Assembly: GCA_030267565.1 (NCBI GenBank)
Contig: BRXU01000007.1
Span: 1,488,001-1,552,000 of the forward strand
Source of the DNA: Pleodorina starrii
Taxonomy: Eukaryota > Chlorophyta > Chlorophyceae > Chlamydomonadales > Volvocaceae
Direction: 5' to 3'
Length of the DNA: 64,000 nt
Shown here in pieces: positions 59,970 through 64,000 of this stretch; positions within the stretch are counted from its first letter, which is position 1, and every line of letters starts with the position of its first letter. The translations under genes and the position numbers were made by a program. A model generated the notes under the pieces. That model was not told the origin of the DNA. It saw only the letters and a list, made by a program, of their open reading frames with translations, and made no database searches.

Positions 59970-62900
59970 TCACGCTGCGCCCAGTGCACAAACCAGCAGC
60001 CAAAACACGGCAACCGCCAGCAGCGCCACACCCACGGCCGTTGGCTCCTCCAGGGATGCCGGCGCCGCGGCGACGGCAGCGCGCGCCGCGCCGGCGGCGA
60101 CGGTGCCGCCTCGGGGGAGGTGGTTGCACCAGCGCGCCAGCGCCGCCGCCAGCCGGGCAGCCCAGGCGCCGCCGCGGTAGTGGCCGTCGCTCCGGAACCA
60201 GGGCCCCATGGGCGACGCAGTCGGCGCCGCCTCCGGCGGCGGTGGTGGCAGCGGCCCCACCAGGGGCCCCACCAGGGGCGCCAGCGCCGCCCGTATCCTG
60301 TCCGCGGCGGCGGGCGGCAGCGCCGCGAGCTGGTACGACAGTATATCGCCGGGCGTGCTGCCGTACGCGTCGCGTGCCAGCGACCACATGGCTCGTACGG
60401 CAGGGAAGCGCCGAAGAAGCCACGTCAGCGTCTCGAGACCCGCCTCATCGATGTCCGACCTGACGCCGCCGCCGCCGCCGCCATTCTGCAGCCCGGCGGT
60501 CGCCGACCCGCGGGTCGTGACTGCCAGCGCCGCGGCCTGGTGCACCGGCGCCACTCCGAGGGCGCACAGCTCGTCCCACTCCAGCACCGACCCGTGGGTC
60601 TGCGCCCACTCCGCCACCGCCGCCACCATCGACCGTCGGCCGGACTGCACCGCCAGGTGCAGCAGCGACATGCCGTCGTACTCCACCAGGCGCCGTACTT
60701 CCGTACACACGTCGGTGAAGCGCATGGCTCGGTGCCGCAGGAGCCCCGCCAGTACGACGCCCGCTGCCACCGGCCGGCCCGCCTGGCACAGCCACGCCAG
60801 CAGCCCAACCGCCATGTCCTGCATTCGCTGGCCGTACTCCGGCCGGCGCTGCAGCTCCGAAACCGCCGACGCAAGATCCAGGGAGCCCGGCAGGATGGGT
60901 ACGGTAATGTCGACGGCGCTGTCTTGGAAGGCGCGCAGCCGCGCCGCAACCGCCGTCGCCGCCGTCGCAACCGTCGATGCCGAGCCCCCCGTCAGCAACG
61001 ACGACGACCCACCCGTCAGCAAGGACGACGCCGCCGACAGCGCCGACGGCGCAGCGATGTCAGGCCGCATGCCTGCACCTCCTCCACCGCCGCCGCCGCC
61101 GGCCGCCGCGGTCCCGGCGGAGGCGAAAAGGCGGTCGCTGGGCGGCGGCAGCGGCGGCGGAGACGGCGGCGGCCTGAGGCCCTCACATCCTCCGCCGCCG
61201 GCCAATGTGGTGTGGGCAGAGCTGGCTACGGAGTCTCTGGAGTGCGGCGTGCGCGCGCCGCCGGGTGCTGCGGTCGCGACGGCTGTCGCCGCCGGAGCCG
61301 CCGCCGCCGCAGCGGCGGGGACTGCGGAGCTGACGAGCGCGGTGTGGCTGGTGAAGCTGAGGCTCTGCAACATCCCCGCCGCCGCCGCCATCGTCGCTGA
61401 ACCCGCTGCACTGCGGGGCAGCACCGCTGACGAAAAGAGGTTCGTGCCCAGCATCTCGTGCCACGGCGGCGCAAGTCCACTCTGCTCCGCGGATCCGGTG
61501 TACGACGGCGGCGGCAGCGGCACCGGCGGCGGCAGCGGCGGCGGCAGCGGACCCAGATCCTCCAGGAAACTGTACGACATGGTGAAACCAACGCCGTCAG
61601 TGGTAGGCACCTCAACGCTGACGCCGCCGCTGAGCGCCGGCGGCGGCGCCGTGGTAGCGGCGGCGGCGGCGGCGGTGGCGGCGGTGGCCGCGGCGGCGGT
61701 GCTGTTGGTACCGCTGGGCTGGCGACCGAAGCGGCTAGCGACATCGCCGGCGGCAACGCGGCGGAGCGGTGGAGTGGGAGGATTGCGGCTTGGCTGTTGC
61801 TGCTGCTGTTGTACAAGCGGCGGCGGCAGCGGCGGCGGCGCCGACAGAACGTCGCCGCCGCCTCCGCCGCCTCCGTAGATGGCAACTGCGCTGTCCAGGT
61901 GACGGAGCTGCGCTTCAGCGGCGCTGGGGGGCTGACGGTGCTGCTGTACAGTGTCTCGCGGTGGTGGCAGCGGCGTCGCCGTCGTCGTCGCCGCCGCCGC
62001 GGCAGGTGGCAGCTGCGCTGCCGGCGGCCACGGGCCGCCGTTGCGGCCAGCCAAGCCGCCGCCGTCGTCATTGCTGCCTGGCGGGTAGGGAGGCGGAAGT
62101 CCCAATGGTTGTTCATGTTGCCGCGGCGGCGACGGCGACGGCGGCGGCGGCGACGGCGGCGGCGCCTCTCCCGGCGGCTCCGGCCCTTCGATGGCGGGGG
62201 CGCCGGAGCTCCGTGACGAGAGCATCGGCGGCGGTGACGGCACGTGGGCAATGTACTGCAGCCAGATGCCGAGGTCGTACAGTACGTCCTCGGGCAGCGG
62301 CTCCGCCGGAGGGTGCGGCGCACCGCCGCCGCCGTCGCTGTCGCCGTCGCCGTCGCCTGGAGCGGCCAACGACGCTGTCTGCGCCGCGCTGCGCCTGCGC
62401 CGCCTGTCGGTTGGTGGTTGGCCACACAGCTCCAGGACCAGGCGGCTGTCGTACGAGCTCACCGCGGGCAGGGACGCGTACAGCTCGCCGCGGAACCAGA
62501 CCTGCGACGAATGGATCCAAAATGAATCCACCTTTGGATTGAGAGACCGGAGGGCGTAGCGTCCAAGACCCCGCTGTAATAGTCCAGAATCCACGCCCCA
62601 ATCGAGGCGGAACCACCGGGTAAACCGCCACCGCCACCACACGCCACACCTTGCGCGCCCAACCCACACCGCCGCAACCCAGTCCCTCAGCCGGCTCCTG
62701 CCGACCCCGCGCGGCTCACCTCCACCACCATAAGGCCCTGACCCAGGACACCCGCAATCGACAGCTCCAGCGCCGCCGCCTCCGCCTCCGCTGCCGCCAC
62801 CTCCTCTCCTGCTGCTTCCGCCACCACGGCAGCGCCCGCCTGCTCACCAACGCCTCCGCCAGCACGCCGCCACCAGCCCCAGCTCACGGGAAGGTAACGC

Positions 62901-64000
62901 CCCGCGCTTCGAACCGCCACCTCCACATCCCCGGCCTCGCCGCCGCCGCCGCCGCTGGCAGCAGCGGCAGCAGCCGGCGCGGCGGCGGCGCCGGCGCCGG
63001 AAGGACCGCCTGAGGCGCCGTGGCCGCCAGCGGCGGCGGCGGCCGCCGCCACCGGCGGCGGCGGTGCCGGCGTGCCCACATGTCCGCTGCCCCAGTCAGT
63101 GAATCGGCTGCTGCTGCCGTTCCGCGGCGGCGGTGCCGCCCCTTCACCACCCGCCCACGCCGGCGGCAGACCGTGTACGACCATGCTGACGCGGGCGGCG
63201 GAGGAGCTAGGCGGCACGAAGGCAACGGGGTGCAGCGAGGGTGCGAATCCGGCAACGAAAGCGGCGGCGGCGAGCTGGGGTTCCATCAGGACCGGGACAG
63301 CGGTGGCGGCGGCGGCGGTGATTGCGGCGGCGGTGTGCGCGGTGAAGGGGCTGGCGCTGCTGTCGTCGTCGACCCAATCCATTATCGTCTCCGCCTCCGC
63401 CGCCGCCGCCTCCAGAGGCTCCTGCGGCGGCGCCCCTGGATGTCCTGGTGGCTGCTCCGCGCGCGACCTGGGATCGTCCGGCGAGTGTACGGCGCCGCCA
63501 CGCTCGTCGCACCGCGTCCCTGCGGCGCCGCCGCCGGCGGCGGCGGCATCGCCGGCGTCTGAATGCTGCTGCCAAGAAGACGAGGCGGCGGCGGCGGCGG
63601 CGGAGGCAGACAGGAGTGCGGCGCGGCGGATCTCGGCGCTGGACGCGCGCCGCAACAGCTGCGGGTTGTACGACGGCCCCGCGCCACCGTCGCCGCCGCC
63701 AACGTCCACGTCCACGTCAGTGTCGCCGACGTCGACGTCGACGTCGCTCGACCGGCCGAACAGATAGCCGACGCTGTCGGCGCCCGTCGTCGCATCACCC
63801 TCCGCCGCCGCTGTCGCAATCGTCTCGGGGACGGTCCATACGCTGCCGTGCGCGGATGTCCCACCGCCTTGGCCCCGCGCGTCGAATACGTCACGGCCAC
63901 GAGTGGCGGAGGCAGCGGCGACGTCCCCAGACCAGAGCGCCTCGCAGCTGCCGCCGCTGGAGGCGACAACCGACCGCCACCTCCGGCTCCGGCGCCGCCG
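59970..64000 (-). CDS. Large protein with ankyrin-like segment and C-terminal membrane helix, possibly SBP-box class (N-terminus outside window)
   Basis: Exons 62501-59970 and 64000-62720 (still open at the window edge), joined at VVE|VWFRG in phase 0. About 1270 residues are visible. Ordered parts are VWFRGELYASLPAVSSYDSR, then YGQRMQDMAVGLLAWLCQAG, and EYDGMSLLHLAVQSGRRSMV with GVAPVHQAAAL and LTWLLRRFPAVRAMW (ankyrin-like), DAYGSTPGDILSYQLAAL, and a final hydrophobic helix VGVALLAVAVFWLLVCALGA. This order, with a STP-type ankyrin end and a C-terminal helix, resembles long SBP-box factors (SPL1/SPL12 class). The DNA-binding SBP domain would then lie beyond the window, and nothing here proves it. 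Long Ala/Gly/Pro/Ser runs fill the rest. Other ankyrin membrane proteins are an alternative. Confidence 0.6.
60505..60516. repeat. Dispersed palindrome GACCCGCGGGTC
   Basis: In the ankyrin-like exon; read on the minus strand as T-R-G-S. Confidence 0.75.
60589..60600. repeat. Dispersed palindrome GACCCGTGGGTC
   Basis: In the ankyrin-like exon, 84 nt from the previous copy; read on the minus strand as T-H-G-S. Confidence 0.75.

Noticed and set aside
59325..61400. 691-codon plus-strand frame
   Set aside because: It starts in CA-rich spacer and then reads the complement of the ankyrin-like exon as Arg-rich sequence.
60208..61878. Long plus-strand frame opposite the ankyrin-like exon
   Set aside because: Complement of a coding exon; no ordered segment and no splice logic.
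1..64000. tRNA, rRNA, CRISPR arrays, bacterial operons or ribosome binding sites
   Set aside because: None recognised by eye; the gene structure is that of a eukaryotic nuclear genome.

Overview
The window looks like nuclear DNA of a volvocine green alga (order Chlamydomonadales, near Chlamydomonas, Gonium or Volvox). The evidence is intron-dense genes with GT-AG junctions that splice into conserved plant/algal proteins, very GC-rich exons with long Ala, Gly, Gln and Pro runs, TGTAA-type polyadenylation signals, degenerate telomere-like CCCTAAAA blocks inside introns, and no bacterial signals. I built the gene models by hand from splice sites, reading phase and protein similarity. Exon ends are therefore inferences, but the phases close across every junction given unless I say otherwise.

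Layout: 1-758 (+), the 3' end of an ABC half-transporter. 2078-5663 (-), a complete FAD-dependent amino-acid-oxidase-like oxidoreductase. 6907-9723 (+), a conserved plant/algal protein with a TPR-like C-terminus and an unresolved 5' end. 11482-14920 (-), an F-box/leucine-rich protein. 14921-19466, a long gene-free stretch. 19467-26338 (-), a 1645-residue double-AP2 transcription factor of the AINTEGUMENTA type. 28186-29633 (-), an SWS1/ZSWIM7 homologue with a 22-nt microexon. 31094-35113 (-), a double retropepsin-like aspartic protease. 35497-38376 (+), a METTL2/6/8-type methyltransferase. 39079-43310 (+), a coiled-coil plus leucine-rich-repeat protein. 44511-46661 (-), an ING-family PHD-finger protein. 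47223-56210 (+), an unrecognised 2297-residue low-complexity protein with possible GNAT-like and Tudor-like segments. 59970-64000 (-), the C-terminal part of a large protein with an ankyrin-like segment and a C-terminal membrane helix, possibly SBP-box class.

The genes do not form one pathway; this is ordinary eukaryotic gene order. Three pairs are divergent over short spacers (5664-6153, 35114-35496, 46662-47222) and may share promoters. Several genes are regulatory or nuclear (AP2, ING, SWS1, F-box).

The most unusual content is non-coding or superimposed on coding sequence. First, a dispersed palindromic word, GACCC(A/G)(T/C)GGGTC, occurs eleven times in introns and exons; in most exonic copies it is read in the same frame (T-H/R-G-S). 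Second, introns and spacers carry perfect hairpins, notably a nested pair with 42- and 49-bp stems in an ING intron. Third, the word TGCCGTAC/GTACGGCA is repeated very often.
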